From Tolypothrix bouteillei VB521301 (GTDB lineage: Bacteria; Cyanobacteriota; Cyanobacteriia; Cyanobacteriales; Nostocaceae), in contig NZ_JHEG04000001.1 of the NCBI RefSeq assembly GCF_000760695.4, positions 1,954,717-2,018,716 of the forward strand: 64,000 bases of DNA, written 5' to 3'. Positions 46,841 through 56,520 of the stretch are shown here, piece by piece; position 1 is the first letter of the stretch, and every line of letters begins with the position of its first letter. The notes beneath the pieces are model-generated. The model searched no databases and was not told the origin of the DNA. It saw only the letters and a list, made by a program, of their open reading frames with translations. The position numbers and the translations under genes are program-made.

Positions 46841-47134
46841 TCAAAAATTGAGCTAAAGATAACACCACAAGAAGCTGTTCGGGTTACCGACAAGCTAGTG
46901 GAGTTCTCCCGACAGAAACGCTGTCAATGGTGTAGGGGTCATGGCAAAGAACGAGATAGCGAGGCAATGTGTTTGAATTGCTTGGGCCAAGGTTACCACT
47001 ATGAATTAGACTCTTTAAAGGTTCAAATTCCGGCTGGTGTGAGTGATAATACCCGATTGCGTATCAAAGGAGCAGGGAACACCGACAGCCAAGGTGACTC
47101 AGGCGATTTATTCATCATCCTAAAAATCCAATAA
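46838..47134 (+). CDS. DnaJ-like zinc-finger/C-terminal domain protein
   Basis: 98 aa from GTG. One pair of CxxCxGxG-type motifs (CQWCRGHG, CLNCLGQG) is followed by LKVQIPAGVSDNTRLRIKGAG, the start of DnaJ C-terminal domain II. There is no J domain. It could form a single zinc centre and help peptide binding. The present GTG and a preceding GGAGAG come from the right end of the TnpB element; the original start was probably the ATG at 45543-45545 on the other side. Intact otherwise. Confidence 0.65.
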   Translation: MSKIELKITPQEAVRVTDKLVEFSRQKRCQWCRGHGKERDSEAMCLNCLGQGYHYELDSLKVQIPAGVSDNTRLRIKGAGNTDSQGDSGDLFIILKIQ

Positions 47135-47156
47135 CGTTTAGCTGTAGCACACGCAA

Positions 47157-48101
47157 TTATACGCCACTAATTTTTAATACATCACCCATTGTTTCGCAAT
47201 AATTTGGTAATGCAAAACTTGCAGGATTAACAACAGTTTTGTAAGTAAAATGTCGGTAGTTCATACAGAATCTATCCCAAGCAGCCATTTGAATGCGGAA
47301 CAACACTATAATTAAGTTAGCTAACGATACAGACAAAGGGATGCGAAAGTAAATTTTTTTCCCAAGATAGCTACAAACCTCTTGAATAGCTTCGTCTGCA
47401 GTGATTTGCTTTTGACCTAACACAAACCGACGCGTTTTTTCTTCTTCTGGTGGATTATCTATCAAATATTTTACGACAGTGGCAATGTCTTGTCCGTGAA
47501 TAAAGTGAAAGCTACCATCGGCGCTCAAAAAACGGATGAGATCTATATATTTTGTCACTTGTGGAATACCGCTTGTTGCGTGTGAGTAAGGTTTTTTGCT
47601 ATCACCACCCAATACTAAAGTGGGAAACACAGAAGTGACTTTAGATGCGATCGCGAGTTGTGATATCTTGTGCAAGCAATCATATTTAGACCGGATGTAA
47701 TCTGTCCCTAATTCCCCTGCTTCTTTTAACGGTTGATTGTGACTATCCAAAACACTCGCTGTGGAAAAATAGATAACTTGTTCGCACTTTTGCGGATCTA
47801 ACAAGTTCAGTAATTCTAAAGTTTTAGATACATTAATTTCATATGTTCCTTCTCCACCCCAAGCAGTTGCTGTCAGCACCGCAACATCTATTGTTTTCAA
47901 CAAGTCAGCAAATTGCCCTATTTCTTGCATATCACCTTGCAATACAGTGATATCCGGTCGTGCTTGCGTATCAACTTGCAGCTTTTTTGGATTTCTAACC
48001 AATAGATACAGCTCGTGGTTTGTTTGTTGTATTAAAGTTTCGCTTATATAGTGACCGATACAACCGCTTGCACCCGTCACAAAAATCTTTTTATGACTCA
48101 T
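47157..48101 (-). CDS. NAD(P)-dependent epimerase/dehydratase (extended SDR)
   Basis: 314 aa. Nucleotide-binding GASGCIG near the N-terminus (FVTGASGCIGHYIS), and the SDR active-site pair as YIRSK (YxxxK) with the preceding Ser in FSTASV. Substrate is not evident: sugar-nucleotide epimerase, dehydratase or reductase are all possible. The C-terminal part has a hydrophobic helix (LANLIIVLFRI), suggesting membrane association as in 3-beta-HSD-like members. It follows hemE on the same strand across a repeat spacer. Confidence 0.8.
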   Translation of the reverse strand: MSHKKIFVTGASGCIGHYISETLIQQTNHELYLLVRNPKKLQVDTQARPDITVLQGDMQEIGQFADLLKTIDVAVLTATAWGGEGTYEINVSKTLELLNLLDPQKCEQVIYFSTASVLDSHNQPLKEAGELGTDYIRSKYDCLHKISQLAIASKVTSVFPTLVLGGDSKKPYSHATSGIPQVTKYIDLIRFLSADGSFHFIHGQDIATVVKYLIDNPPEEEKTRRFVLGQKQITADEAIQEVCSYLGKKIYFRIPLSVSLANLIIVLFRIQMAAWDRFCMNYRHFTYKTVVNPASFALPNYCETMGDVLKISGV

Positions 48102-48202
48102 AGTGAAAATTATAAATTATGAATTATGAATTATGAAGTATAAATGGTAAAAAAGTTTCATAATTCATAATTTTAACTTCATAATTTATAACTGCTCCCT
48201 CC
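48102..48202. repeat. AATTATG heptamer repeat with 16-bp hairpin
   Basis: Three AATTATG units (from about 48115) and their inverted partner: AATTATGAATTATGAA (48122-48137) pairs perfectly with TTCATAATTCATAATT (48157-48172), loop 19 nt. Spacer between hemE and the epimerase gene. Confidence 0.75.
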
Positions 48203-49258
48203 TCACACAGTCACTGCATTGAGATTTTTTGCAGTCTCAAAGAAGAAAGCTACATTTTCCTCTGGTGTTTCTGGCAAAACACCGTGACCGAGGTTGAGAA
48301 TATGCCCTCTGTTACCTGCTTTGCGAACGGTATCGAGAATGCGATCGCGAATAAACTCCTTAGAACCGAATAGCACCCCTGGGTCTAGATTGCCTTGCAC
48401 TTTCATTTGCCTGCCCAATCTTTCCCGTGCGTCTGCCATGTCTACTGTCCAGTCTACACTGATAATATCTGCACCCGAGTGTGCCATTCTTTCCAGCAAA
48501 CCAGCGCTACCGGTAACTAGCAGAATTAAGGGTGTCTCTGGATGAGTTGCCTTAACTTGCTCGAAAACTCTTTGCTGGTAGGGGAGAGCAAAGACTTCGT
48601 AATCTTGAGGGCTTAACTGACCTGCCCAAGAGTCAAACATTTGTACTACTTGAGCACCACAATCAATTTGGTAGCGGACATAGGTGGCGATGGAATCTGC
48701 CAATTTTCCTAGCAGTTGATGCAGGATAACTGGGTCTGAAAACGCCATATTTTTGATTATGGAGTAGGTTTTGGAACCTTTTCCTTCTACAGCGTAAGCT
48801 GCCAATGTCCAGGGCGCACCCACAAAGCCCAAAACAGTTGACTTATTACCTACTTCCTGCCGCAACGCCTTTAAGATTGGTTTAATGAACGGCAGAGACT
48901 CTTCTGGTTCTAGAGGGTGAAGGTTAGCAATTTGCTCAGATGTACGGATGGGCGAGTAAATAATAGGACCTTTGCCTTCCGCGATATCCATATCAATGCC
49001 TATGCCAGGGAGCGGTGTGACAATGTCGGAGAACAAAATCACTCCATCTGGCTGAAAGGCTTTCCACGGTTGCAAGGATATTTCAATCGCTACTTCCGGT
49101 ATTTCCGAGCGATCGCGAAAAGAAGGGTACTTCTCCCGTAAATCTCGATAAGCTTTCATGTACCGTCCTGCTTGCCGCATCATCCATACGGGAGGACGAT
49201 CTAAAACTTCACCACGAGCTGCTCTAAGGAGAAATGGATCGTTAGAGGAAACACCCAT
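48203..49258 (-). CDS. hemE: Uroporphyrinogen decarboxylase
   Basis: 351 aa. The N-terminal signature [17 protein letters not shown] (substrate-binding arginines), [17 protein letters not shown] and [20 protein letters not shown] are diagnostic, as is [13 protein letters not shown] near the end. It removes four acetate carboxyls of uroporphyrinogen III to give coproporphyrinogen III, on the route to haem, chlorophyll and phycobilins. Start [17 protein letters not shown] is the usual one. It stands apart from other tetrapyrrole genes here. Confidence 0.96.
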   Translation of the reverse strand: MGVSSNDPFLLRAARGEVLDRPPVWMMRQAGRYMKAYRDLREKYPSFRDRSEIPEVAIEISLQPWKAFQPDGVILFSDIVTPLPGIGIDMDIAEGKGPIIYSPIRTSEQIANLHPLEPEESLPFIKPILKALRQEVGNKSTVLGFVGAPWTLAAYAVEGKGSKTYSIIKNMAFSDPVILHQLLGKLADSIATYVRYQIDCGAQVVQMFDSWAGQLSPQDYEVFALPYQQRVFEQVKATHPETPLILLVTGSAGLLERMAHSGADIISVDWTVDMADARERLGRQMKVQGNLDPGVLFGSKEFIRDRILDTVRKAGNRGHILNLGHGVLPETPEENVAFFFETAKNLNAVTV

Positions 49259-49714
49259 TTAACAATTCATCCTAAAATCTTTTTTGTCATTGTTTAGCTT
49301 ATCATTCCCGCTTTGCCCTTTTTCCAAGAGAAATACCTTTTGGGGCTGTTCGCAAAACTTCTTATAAAATTATTGACTAAATGCAAAGTTTTAAGAAGTA
49401 AATATTGACAATTTTTAATAATTGCCTGTATGTAATTTTGTTTGGATTTCAAATTTTGGAATAAAAGATAAAGTACATAGGGTAGACAATGCTCGCCCTA
49501 CACTCATTAGAATTTTCCATAGATGATATTAGTAAGATTCGTAGTATTGACCTAATTTTTTAACAAATTGGTATAAAACCTAAAAAATAAAACATTTCTA
49601 AATTCTTCGTGGGATAAAGAAAATCAGTATCTTTAGATACCAAATCTCCAAGATAGTCTTTTCTCATAACATCAAACAGATAAAAGCAATTATGTAAAGA
49701 AATATAAATTTTTT
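49259..49714. other. Intergenic region upstream of hemE and the membrane protein
   Basis: 456 bp between divergent genes. AT-rich, no gene, repeat or known RNA recognised; expected to hold both promoters. Confidence 0.4.
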
Positions 49715-50464
49715 ATGTCAACCAACTCAAACCACCCCTCGAATGAAACGCCTTCCTCTAGTGTTGTTATTCCACAAAGGTATTTAATAGCGCGATCGCA
49801 ACGCCAAAAATTTTTCATCCTGTTCTGTTTCATGACTGTCTTGGGGTGGGTTGTAGGCGGAATTGCCAGTATAGCGATAGAAAAGATCCTTGCAGAAACA
49901 CTGTCACCTGAGATTCTTCAGCAACCAAGATGGAACGCTTTGGGGAGGTATATCAGTTATTGTGTGTTTGCGCTTATCTATGGGGTCGATCAAGCACTTG
50001 TTGTCAGACAATATATATCTGGTTGGCTGTGGATGATAGCAACAAGTTTGGGCTGGCTGGTTTCCACCAACGTTTCTACAGCTTGGATTGACTACATCTC
50101 ATCTATCGCCTCATCCTTAAACAGAAATCTCACTTTTCAAGAGGCTTTGATTTTTGGAATTGTGTCAACGACTGCGTACATTTTCTCAGGGATTTGGCTG
50201 GGATTTTTCCAATGGATAGTGCTGCGCCGATATACCGCACGTGCTTGGTGGTGGAATTTTTTACCTTCAATTTCATTTTTACTGATTAGTTTTGTGGTGG
50301 GATTGCTATCCGTTGTGCAAGATTTTATTCCAGCACCGAGCCGAGATCGGGTAGTGTATTTGAGCGGACAGGGATTTACAGCTATTATTCTGGGAATTAT
50401 CCCAGCTATTGGCTTTTGTATCCTAAAAACAAAACATCGGAAACAGATTGACGAAGATGACTAA
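49715..50464 (+). CDS. Hypothetical multi-pass membrane protein
   Basis: 249 aa. After a Ser-rich cytoplasmic-looking start (STNSNHPSNETPSSS) there are five to six hydrophobic segments (about 31-52, 78-95, 103-124, 147-175, 183-201, 219-236). No enzyme motif and no family recognised. It overlaps the start of the S9 peptidase gene by 8 bp (ATGACTAA), which indicates translational coupling. Confidence 0.65.
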   Translation: MSTNSNHPSNETPSSSVVIPQRYLIARSQRQKFFILFCFMTVLGWVVGGIASIAIEKILAETLSPEILQQPRWNALGRYISYCVFALIYGVDQALVVRQYISGWLWMIATSLGWLVSTNVSTAWIDYISSIASSLNRNLTFQEALIFGIVSTTAYIFSGIWLGFFQWIVLRRYTARAWWWNFLPSISFLLISFVVGLLSVVQDFIPAPSRDRVVYLSGQGFTAIILGIIPAIGFCILKTKHRKQIDEDD

Positions 50465-52529
50465 AGACAATGCTTTGCAAAGGACACTCACTCCACCCAC
50501 TGCGTCCAAGAAACCTCATGTTTTAGAATTACATGGCGATCGTCGTATCGATAATTACTTTTGGATGCGCGAGATTGATAACCCAGACACGATCGCTTAT
50601 TTAGAAGCTGAGAACGCTTACACTGAGGCTATGATGCAGCATACAGAAGCATTGCAAACAAAGCTTTACGAGGAAATGCTTGCTCGCATCAAAGAAACAG
50701 ACTTATCAGTACCTTATCGCAAAGATAACTATTATTATTATTCACGTACTGAAGAAGGTAAGGCATATCCAATACACTGTCGCAAACAAGGTAGCCTCGA
50801 AGCACCGGAAGAAGTGCTATTAGACCAAAACGAGTTAGCACTAGAGCACGAATTCTTTAGTTTGGGTGTCCTGCAAGTAAGCCCCAATCACCAGATTTTA
50901 GCTTACTCAGTTGATACCAGTGGAGCCGAGCAATACACCCTTTTCTTTCTCGATCTAACCACCAAAAAGCTTTACCCGGAAACTATCCCCGAAACCTATT
51001 ATTCTTTTGCCTGGGCAAATGATAATAAAACGGTATTCTATACCAAGATAGATCCTGCAAACCGCCCGTTCCAGCTTTTTAGACACACTTTAGGAACTTC
51101 TGCAGACGAAGACGTTCTCATTTTTCACGAACCAGATGATGCTTTCTTTTTGGAAGTTGGAAAAACGAGAAGCGAAGCATACATTATGATGAGTTTGGGT
51201 AGCCAAATTACATCAGAAATTCATTACTTAGATGCCAACGAGCCCAATGGAAATTTTCAAATTTTTCTGCCAAGAAAGACAGGAGTATTGTATGATATCG
51301 ACCATCACAGTGATTCCTTTTACATTGTTACCAATGAAGAGGCAATTAACTTTAAACTCATGAAAACTCTTGTCGCCTCACCAGCACGGGAAAATTGGCA
51401 AACAGTCATTCCTCATCGAGAAGATATCATGCTTTCGGGTGTTAGCTTATTTGCCAACTATATGGTGATTTATGAAAGGCAAGGTGGGCTACCTATCGGG
51501 AGAGTACAAAATTTATCGACAGGAAATATTTATCAAATTTCCTTTCCAGAACCAACCTACGATTTTTACGAAAGTAGTAACCCTGAATTTAACACAACAA
51601 TCCTGCGATTTAATTACACCTCTTTCACTACTCCCCATTCTGTGTTTGATTATGACATGGAAACAAATCAGCGAGAGTTGAAAAAAGAGATAGAAGTTTT
51701 GGGCGGATACGATCGCGATCGGTACCAAAGCGAATGGTTGGTTGCTACCTCTGCTGATGGAACGCAAGTTCCCATATCTATTGTTTACAAAAATGGCATT
51801 CAAAAAGATGGAAAAAATGCTCTATTCTTGACAGGATATGGTTCTTACGGTTATCCTTCCTCTTCTGGGTTTTCCTCCAATCGACTCTCATTATTAGACC
51901 GTGGAGTCGTGTTTGCCATAGCTCATATTCGCGGTGGTGGTGAAATGGGAAGGAAGTGGTATGAAGATGGCAAATTTTTGAAGAAAAAGAACACCTTTAC
52001 TGATTTTATTGCTTGTGCTGAGTACTTGATTGGTGAAAAATGGACATCCAGCGATCGCCTTGTGATTTCTGGTGGAAGTGCAGGCGGCTTATTGATGGGA
52101 GCAGTTATGAATATGCGTCCCGATCTGTTTAAAGCCGTCATTGCTGATGTTCCATTTGTAGACGTAGTTACAACCATATTGGATACTTCCTTACCCCTTT
52201 CCGTAACAGAGTGGGAAGAATGGGGGAATCCAAACGATAAAGCTTATTACGACTACATAAAATCCTACTCTCCCTATGACAATGTTGAAGCCAAAGATTA
52301 TCCGGACACGCTTATTTTAGCAGGTTTAAATGATTCTCGTGTCAAATACTGGGAACCGGCAAAATGGACGGCAAAACTGCGAGAAATCAAAACAGACAAA
52401 AATATTCTCCTGCTGAGAACTAATATGGGTGCGGGTCATAGCGGTGCATCTGGGCGTTATGAAAGCTTGAAGGAACTCGCTTTTGAATATGCCTTTGTTT
52501 TAGATAGGTTAGGTTTGGGAGATTGTTAA
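50457..52529 (+). CDS. S9-family oligopeptidase (oligopeptidase B / PtrB type)
   Basis: About 690 aa. An N-terminal seven-bladed propeller (about 75-410) precedes an alpha/beta-hydrolase domain: nucleophile S541 in SGGSAGG, Asp in AGLNDSRVKYWEPAKW, His in GAGHSGASGR. HIRGGGEMGRKWYEDGK is a typical block. Oligopeptidase B cleaves small peptides after Arg/Lys in the cytoplasm. The ATG at 50457 overlaps the previous stop; TTG at 50448 is less likely. Confidence 0.9.
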   Translation: MTKDNALQRTLTPPTASKKPHVLELHGDRRIDNYFWMREIDNPDTIAYLEAENAYTEAMMQHTEALQTKLYEEMLARIKETDLSVPYRKDNYYYYSRTEEGKAYPIHCRKQGSLEAPEEVLLDQNELALEHEFFSLGVLQVSPNHQILAYSVDTSGAEQYTLFFLDLTTKKLYPETIPETYYSFAWANDNKTVFYTKIDPANRPFQLFRHTLGTSADEDVLIFHEPDDAFFLEVGKTRSEAYIMMSLGSQITSEIHYLDANEPNGNFQIFLPRKTGVLYDIDHHSDSFYIVTNEEAINFKLMKTLVASPARENWQTVIPHREDIMLSGVSLFANYMVIYERQGGLPIGRVQNLSTGNIYQISFPEPTYDFYESSNPEFNTTILRFNYTSFTTPHSVFDYDMETNQRELKKEIEVLGGYDRDRYQSEWLVATSADGTQVPISIVYKNGIQKDGKNALFLTGYGSYGYPSSSGFSSNRLSLLDRGVVFAIAHIRGGGEMGRKWYEDGKFLKKKNTFTDFIACAEYLIGEKWTSSDRLVISGGSAGGLLMGAVMNMRPDLFKAVIADVPFVDVVTTILDTSLPLSVTEWEEWGNPNDKAYYDYIKSYSPYDNVEAKDYPDTLILAGLNDSRVKYWEPAKWTAKLREIKTDKNILLLRTNMGAGHSGASGRYESLKELAFEYAFVLDRLGLGDC

Positions 52530-52549
52530 TTATAAGTCAATACGGTTTA

Positions 52550-52605
52550 GCTAAGACTCGTCTAGCCCCCCTTAAAAAGGGTGGGATCTTCAAGGATGAG
52601 ATATT
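52550..52605. repeat. CCCCCCTTAAAAAGGG inverted repeat
   Basis: CCCCCCTTAAAAAGGGTGGG near 52566 is an imperfect palindrome just after the S9 peptidase gene. It resembles the inner arms of the MITE-like element at 62611 and may be a terminator or repeat relic. Confidence 0.4.
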
Positions 52606-52663
52606 GTTAACTGAAGCGTGTTGAATTATAAGTTCACTGATGTAGGAATTCTATTTGAACCCG

Positions 52664-52701
52664 TTTTCTCTCGTTCCCAGGCTCAGCCTGGGAATGCAGT
52701 T
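52664..52701. repeat. Dispersed repeat, copy 2 (CTCTCGTTCCCAGG...)
   Basis: Contains the palindrome CCCAGGCTCAGCCTGGG flanked by TCTCTCGTT and AATGCAGTT. The related, more decayed copy lies at 22393-22428. It is a REP-like sequence common in cyanobacterial spacers. Confidence 0.6.
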
Positions 52702-52772
52702 GATGAGACTCTACCATCAAGTAACAAAACAAGGTAATATAGCTGCGTTCGTTGGAGATTTTAATGCCTTAT

Positions 52773-53633
52773 TTAAGAATAAATCAGCCAAGCAAACTGA
52801 CCAACGCCAAACCCAAAATAGACAATTAAAGCTAGGAAAAATAAACCAATGCTGCTTCCTATGATGAAATAATCAGTCGTACTAAGTATAGATTCGTGAA
52901 GATAAGTTCTCTGAGAACTACCAGAAAAAGCTTTTGATTGTAATACAACTTCTAAGGTTTGGGATTTAGTCATAGCATTTAAAATAAGCGGAACTGCAAC
53001 GGTAGCATAGACTCGAGTTCGTTGCATCCAACCCATTTTTTCAAAAGCTAGCCCTCTCAATCGTTGAGCTTCAATAATCGATTGGATTTCTTCAAAAAGT
53101 ACGGGAAAAAATCGTAGAGTAGACGAAAAAATAAAGACAATTTTATAAGGTATATTAGCCTTAACCATACTGACAATCATTTGATTGACATCAGTTGTGA
53201 AAATTCCTAATGGAATGACTAGAACCATGGTTAAAGTTTTAAATATAACATTCACTCCATATAAAATTCCTTCTAATGATATTTTTCCTCCACCAAGAAA
53301 CCACCAATTTGAAGGAATAGTCAGTAGAGAAGTTAATTCTTCCTTGTGGGTTAATAATTTCACTTGAGAGACATTAAACAACCCCATACTCAATAAGAGG
53401 AATATATAAAAAGGAATCATAATTTTCAAAAGAGTCGCCAAATAATTTAACTTGACTCCTGCTATGAGACAAGCAAGGGCAACACTTAAAGTTAAAAGAC
53501 CTCCGGTAATAGGACTTTCCCAGATAAAAGCAATCAGGGTAATTGTTCCTATCATCACCAATTTTGTACGAAAATCTATACGAGTAAAAATTGAATCTCG
53601 TTTTACAGTCTGAAAATTTCTAATTCCCATCAC
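52773..53633 (-). CDS. ECF transporter transmembrane (T) component, CbiQ/EcfT family
   Basis: 286 aa with five or six helices. The two short coupling-helix motifs of EcfT are visible in the cytoplasmic part as AQRLRG (IIEAQRLRGLAF) and a later SKAFSGSSQRT. It couples ATP hydrolysis by the two ATPase domains to rotation of the substrate-binding S protein in the membrane. It is the last gene of the S, A-A', T set, 8 bp after the ATPase gene. Confidence 0.88.
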   Translation of the reverse strand: MMGIRNFQTVKRDSIFTRIDFRTKLVMIGTITLIAFIWESPITGGLLTLSVALACLIAGVKLNYLATLLKIMIPFYIFLLLSMGLFNVSQVKLLTHKEELTSLLTIPSNWWFLGGGKISLEGILYGVNVIFKTLTMVLVIPLGIFTTDVNQMIVSMVKANIPYKIVFIFSSTLRFFPVLFEEIQSIIEAQRLRGLAFEKMGWMQRTRVYATVAVPLILNAMTKSQTLEVVLQSKAFSGSSQRTYLHESILSTTDYFIIGSSIGLFFLALIVYFGFGVGQFAWLIYS

Positions 53634-53641
53634 TTTATCTC

Positions 53642-55366
53642 CTAAACAGAATCACGAGATACAAAACAATTAGCTAACTCTTGAGGAGTCAATAAAGGAT
53701 AGTTTTGATTGGTAAGCTCGGAAAGCTTTTGAGATAACAAAACTGCTTGCGGTGGAGTTAAATAAGTTGATTGTAATAATTCTGTCTCATGGTAAGCTTG
53801 ACGTATAGGTGCGTCGAGAAGAACGGTTCCTTTTCCCATAACGACAACCCGTTGGGCGTATTCAGTCATTAAATATAAATGATGAGTAATAACAATTACA
53901 GTTTTTCCCTGCTGATGTAATTGACGGCTTACATCCAAAATTGAGCAAGCTCCTTGGTAATCCTGTCCGATAGTTGGTTCATCGAAAATAACGATTTCTG
54001 GATTCATGGCTAGAATCGCCGCAATTACAATCCGAGCACGATCGCCTTTAGGTAAAGACAAGGGATGAAGATGGCGCTCGTCCCATAAGTTCATATTTTT
54101 AAGGCTGTTATGAGTTCTTTGCTCTACGATTTTGCGCGAGTACCCCAAATTTCGTAAAGCAAAGGAAACTTCTTTTTCTACTGTTGTGTTAAAAATTTGG
54201 TTATCGGGATTTTGCGCGACATAGCCGATGGAACGAGCTAAACTACTAACTGACAGGTTACTTGTCTCTTGATTATTAACGTATACCTTTCCTTGAGATG
54301 GTTGTAAAAGGTTGAGGAAATGCTTAACCAAAGTACTTTTTCCTGCTCCATTTTGCCCAACAATTAGCACATATTCTCCCCGATAAATATCGAGAGAAAC
54401 ATCCCGCAATGCTTGCGTACCATCCTCATAGATGTGACTTAGGTTTTGCACGGACAATAAGGGCGTTTGCGTACTTTTTTCATTTTGAGAAAATTCAGGG
54501 GATGGAACAATTTGATTTGCTGTAGATAATTTGCTCAACAAAGAGAACCCATCAGAGAGCGTCACGGGAATTTGACTAACGGGAATTTGACGTTGGTTGA
54601 TAAAGTAAAAAGTTTGAGCAACTTGAGGCGGACGCAGGTTGTGCTGTCTTAATTGTTCGATCCGAGAATAAATTTGATTGGGCGTTCCCACGTCTAAGAG
54701 CTGACCATCAGATAAAAAAGCCAAGCGGTCGGCGAATTGAGCCATCTCTTCAGCTGCATGGGAAACCATAACAATTGAAATGCCTAATTCTTGATTGAGT
54801 TCTTTAACAGTAGCAAAAACTTCTTCAGAACCAATGGGGTCTAATTGAGAGGTCGGTTCATCGAGAATGAGTAGAGCAGGTTGTAAAGCTAAGGTTGCAG
54901 CAATGGCTAAACGTTGTTTTTGTCCGCCAGATAATTCCTGAGGATTTTTTGTTTCACAGCCTTCCAAGCGAACTGCTTCTAAAACTTGGGGAATCCGCTT
55001 GATAATTTCATCTCTAGGAACGCATAAATTTTCAAGAGCAAAAGCAATTTCATTTTCTACAGAGGTGGAAGTGAGTTGCATTTCAGGGTCTTCAAATACC
55101 ATCCCTACATAACGCGCTAACTCAGATATCGGACACTCAAGAGTATCCTTCCCTGCAACTGTAATATGTCCAAAAAAACGTCCCCCATAAAATTGAGGAA
55201 CAATTCCATTCAGTGCGAGACATAGTGTAGTTTTCCCCGCACCTGTTGGTCCGATAATACCTAAAAATTCTCCGGAGTAGATTTCTAGAGAGATATCTTT
55301 TAATACTGAGTTAGGAGAACTTGGGTAAAGATAAGAGAATTTTTCTAAAGTGGCGATCGCTTTCAT
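53642..55366 (-). CDS. ECF transporter ATPase with two fused ABC domains
   Basis: 574 aa, two nucleotide-binding domains in one chain. NBD1 (1-235): Walker A GPTGAGKTTL at 39-48, signature LSGGQKQR, Walker B LLILDEPTSQLDP. NBD2 (about 305-540): Walker A GQNGAGKSTLVKH, Walker B IVIFDEPTIGQD. Its signature reads LSLPKGDRARI instead of LSGGQxQR, so one of the two ATP sites is probably non-canonical, though such signatures occur in related fused ECF ATPases. Substrate depends on the S protein encoded just upstream. Confidence 0.9.
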   Translation of the reverse strand: MKAIATLEKFSYLYPSSPNSVLKDISLEIYSGEFLGIIGPTGAGKTTLCLALNGIVPQFYGGRFFGHITVAGKDTLECPISELARYVGMVFEDPEMQLTSTSVENEIAFALENLCVPRDEIIKRIPQVLEAVRLEGCETKNPQELSGGQKQRLAIAATLALQPALLILDEPTSQLDPIGSEEVFATVKELNQELGISIVMVSHAAEEMAQFADRLAFLSDGQLLDVGTPNQIYSRIEQLRQHNLRPPQVAQTFYFINQRQIPVSQIPVTLSDGFSLLSKLSTANQIVPSPEFSQNEKSTQTPLLSVQNLSHIYEDGTQALRDVSLDIYRGEYVLIVGQNGAGKSTLVKHFLNLLQPSQGKVYVNNQETSNLSVSSLARSIGYVAQNPDNQIFNTTVEKEVSFALRNLGYSRKIVEQRTHNSLKNMNLWDERHLHPLSLPKGDRARIVIAAILAMNPEIVIFDEPTIGQDYQGACSILDVSRQLHQQGKTVIVITHHLYLMTEYAQRVVVMGKGTVLLDAPIRQAYHETELLQSTYLTPPQAVLLSQKLSELTNQNYPLLTPQELANCFVSRDSV

Positions 55367-55370
55367 TCTT

Positions 55371-56156
55371 TTAATAAATGGCTTCTCTAGGTTTCACTAA
55401 ATTGATCTCTCTGAGCCCGGAAATGACGCCCGCACCAATAACTGTCGCAGCTACACAGCGAATCAAGTTTTCTACAGGGATGACAGGAATCAAGACCATC
55501 CATACCTCTTCTGGCCAATTAAATATGTAGTACGTTATTGTTGTTGCGCTCAGATGAATAACACCCCATACCATCCATGTTCCTAAAAATAAACCCGTTA
55601 TTAAGGGAATAATCTTCTGACTTGAGATCCATCGAGCAAATAAAGTGCGTGTAGGTAAGGCAAATAACACTAGACCAGACCAGTCAACGAAAGAACCTGC
55701 TATGACTATGTTGGGAGCTACGCCATTGCGAAGGGCGCGATCGGCATACAGAAAAAGCTCAAAGGCGAAAAAAATAGTCAATGCGATCCACCAATATTTG
55801 CGTCTGTAACTTAAAACCATCATTCCCGCTGTAAAGCTACCTAGCATTGCTCCCCAAATTGACAATAAGGGAATACCTGCAGTGTAGGGAGCTAAAAAAG
55901 TTCCAATTAACGTACCAATACCACTAGCTAATGCACCACTCATAGGTCCAAGTATCCATCCTAACAAAGGAAAAATACTTTGGCTCAGTGGCATTCCTCC
56001 TCCCGATGCCAATACGATAGTGAACGGAATAAAAGCAAGCGCCGTGGTTACTGCTGCTAAAACGACAATGTACGCCACGGGAGTTCCGTCAATAGAAGCA
56101 GTACTCGTAATTTGAACTTTCCGTTCTTCTCCTTCTGGAGAATGAATCAGTGTCAT
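55371..56156 (-). CDS. ECF transporter substrate-binding (S) component, substrate unknown
   Basis: 261 aa with about six to seven helices; it starts the ECF operon and is 4 bp from the ATPase gene. Segments such as FPLLGWILGPMSGALASGIGTLIG resemble the S-component core, but the chain is longer than classic S proteins (about 180-200), with extra C-terminal helices. None of the ligand-diagnostic motifs for thiamine, biotin, riboflavin or folate was recognised, and no known riboswitch was seen upstream. The dedicated ATPase and T genes suggest a group I (own-energiser) system. Confidence 0.7.
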   Translation of the reverse strand: MTLIHSPEGEERKVQITSTASIDGTPVAYIVVLAAVTTALAFIPFTIVLASGGGMPLSQSIFPLLGWILGPMSGALASGIGTLIGTFLAPYTAGIPLLSIWGAMLGSFTAGMMVLSYRRKYWWIALTIFFAFELFLYADRALRNGVAPNIVIAGSFVDWSGLVLFALPTRTLFARWISSQKIIPLITGLFLGTWMVWGVIHLSATTITYYIFNWPEEVWMVLIPVIPVENLIRCVAATVIGAGVISGLREINLVKPREAIY

Positions 56157-56520
56157 GGTTATATCTAGTCCTAATTAGGGCGGAGCGAAAAACTTTGGGT
56201 TCTGGTGGTTATACTAACCTAGATTTACTTTCAAATGGGATTGAGAAGTTCCGCGATCGCTAAGAAATATAGCCATTCTATTTGAGATCCAAACAAGGGA
56301 GACAAGGAAGAGGTGATTGTAAATCATTTGGGAGTGCTATAGCATTTAGTTATACTGCGTTTAACTAAATACTCCTCGATCTGGATCTAAAGTTACCTCC
56401 ATATTGACTACTAAAGCACTATTCGGTCTATCATAGCCTCATTGTATACAAGATGCTGATTTCATTGATACTTCAGTATCTTTTTCACCAACCTATAGTT
56501 TGGAAATAACAGAGTCGGCA
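56157..56520. other. Divergent intergenic region
   Basis: About 360 bp between the ECF operon and the FkbM methyltransferase. It carries AAACAAGGGAGACAAGG (a G/A spacer repeat) near 56290. I looked for cobalamin, TPP, FMN and preQ1 riboswitch cores and saw none. Confidence 0.4.

Noticed and set aside
56157..56499. Riboswitch ahead of the ECF operon
   Set aside because: No conserved core of cobalamin, TPP, FMN or preQ1 elements could be recognised by eye.
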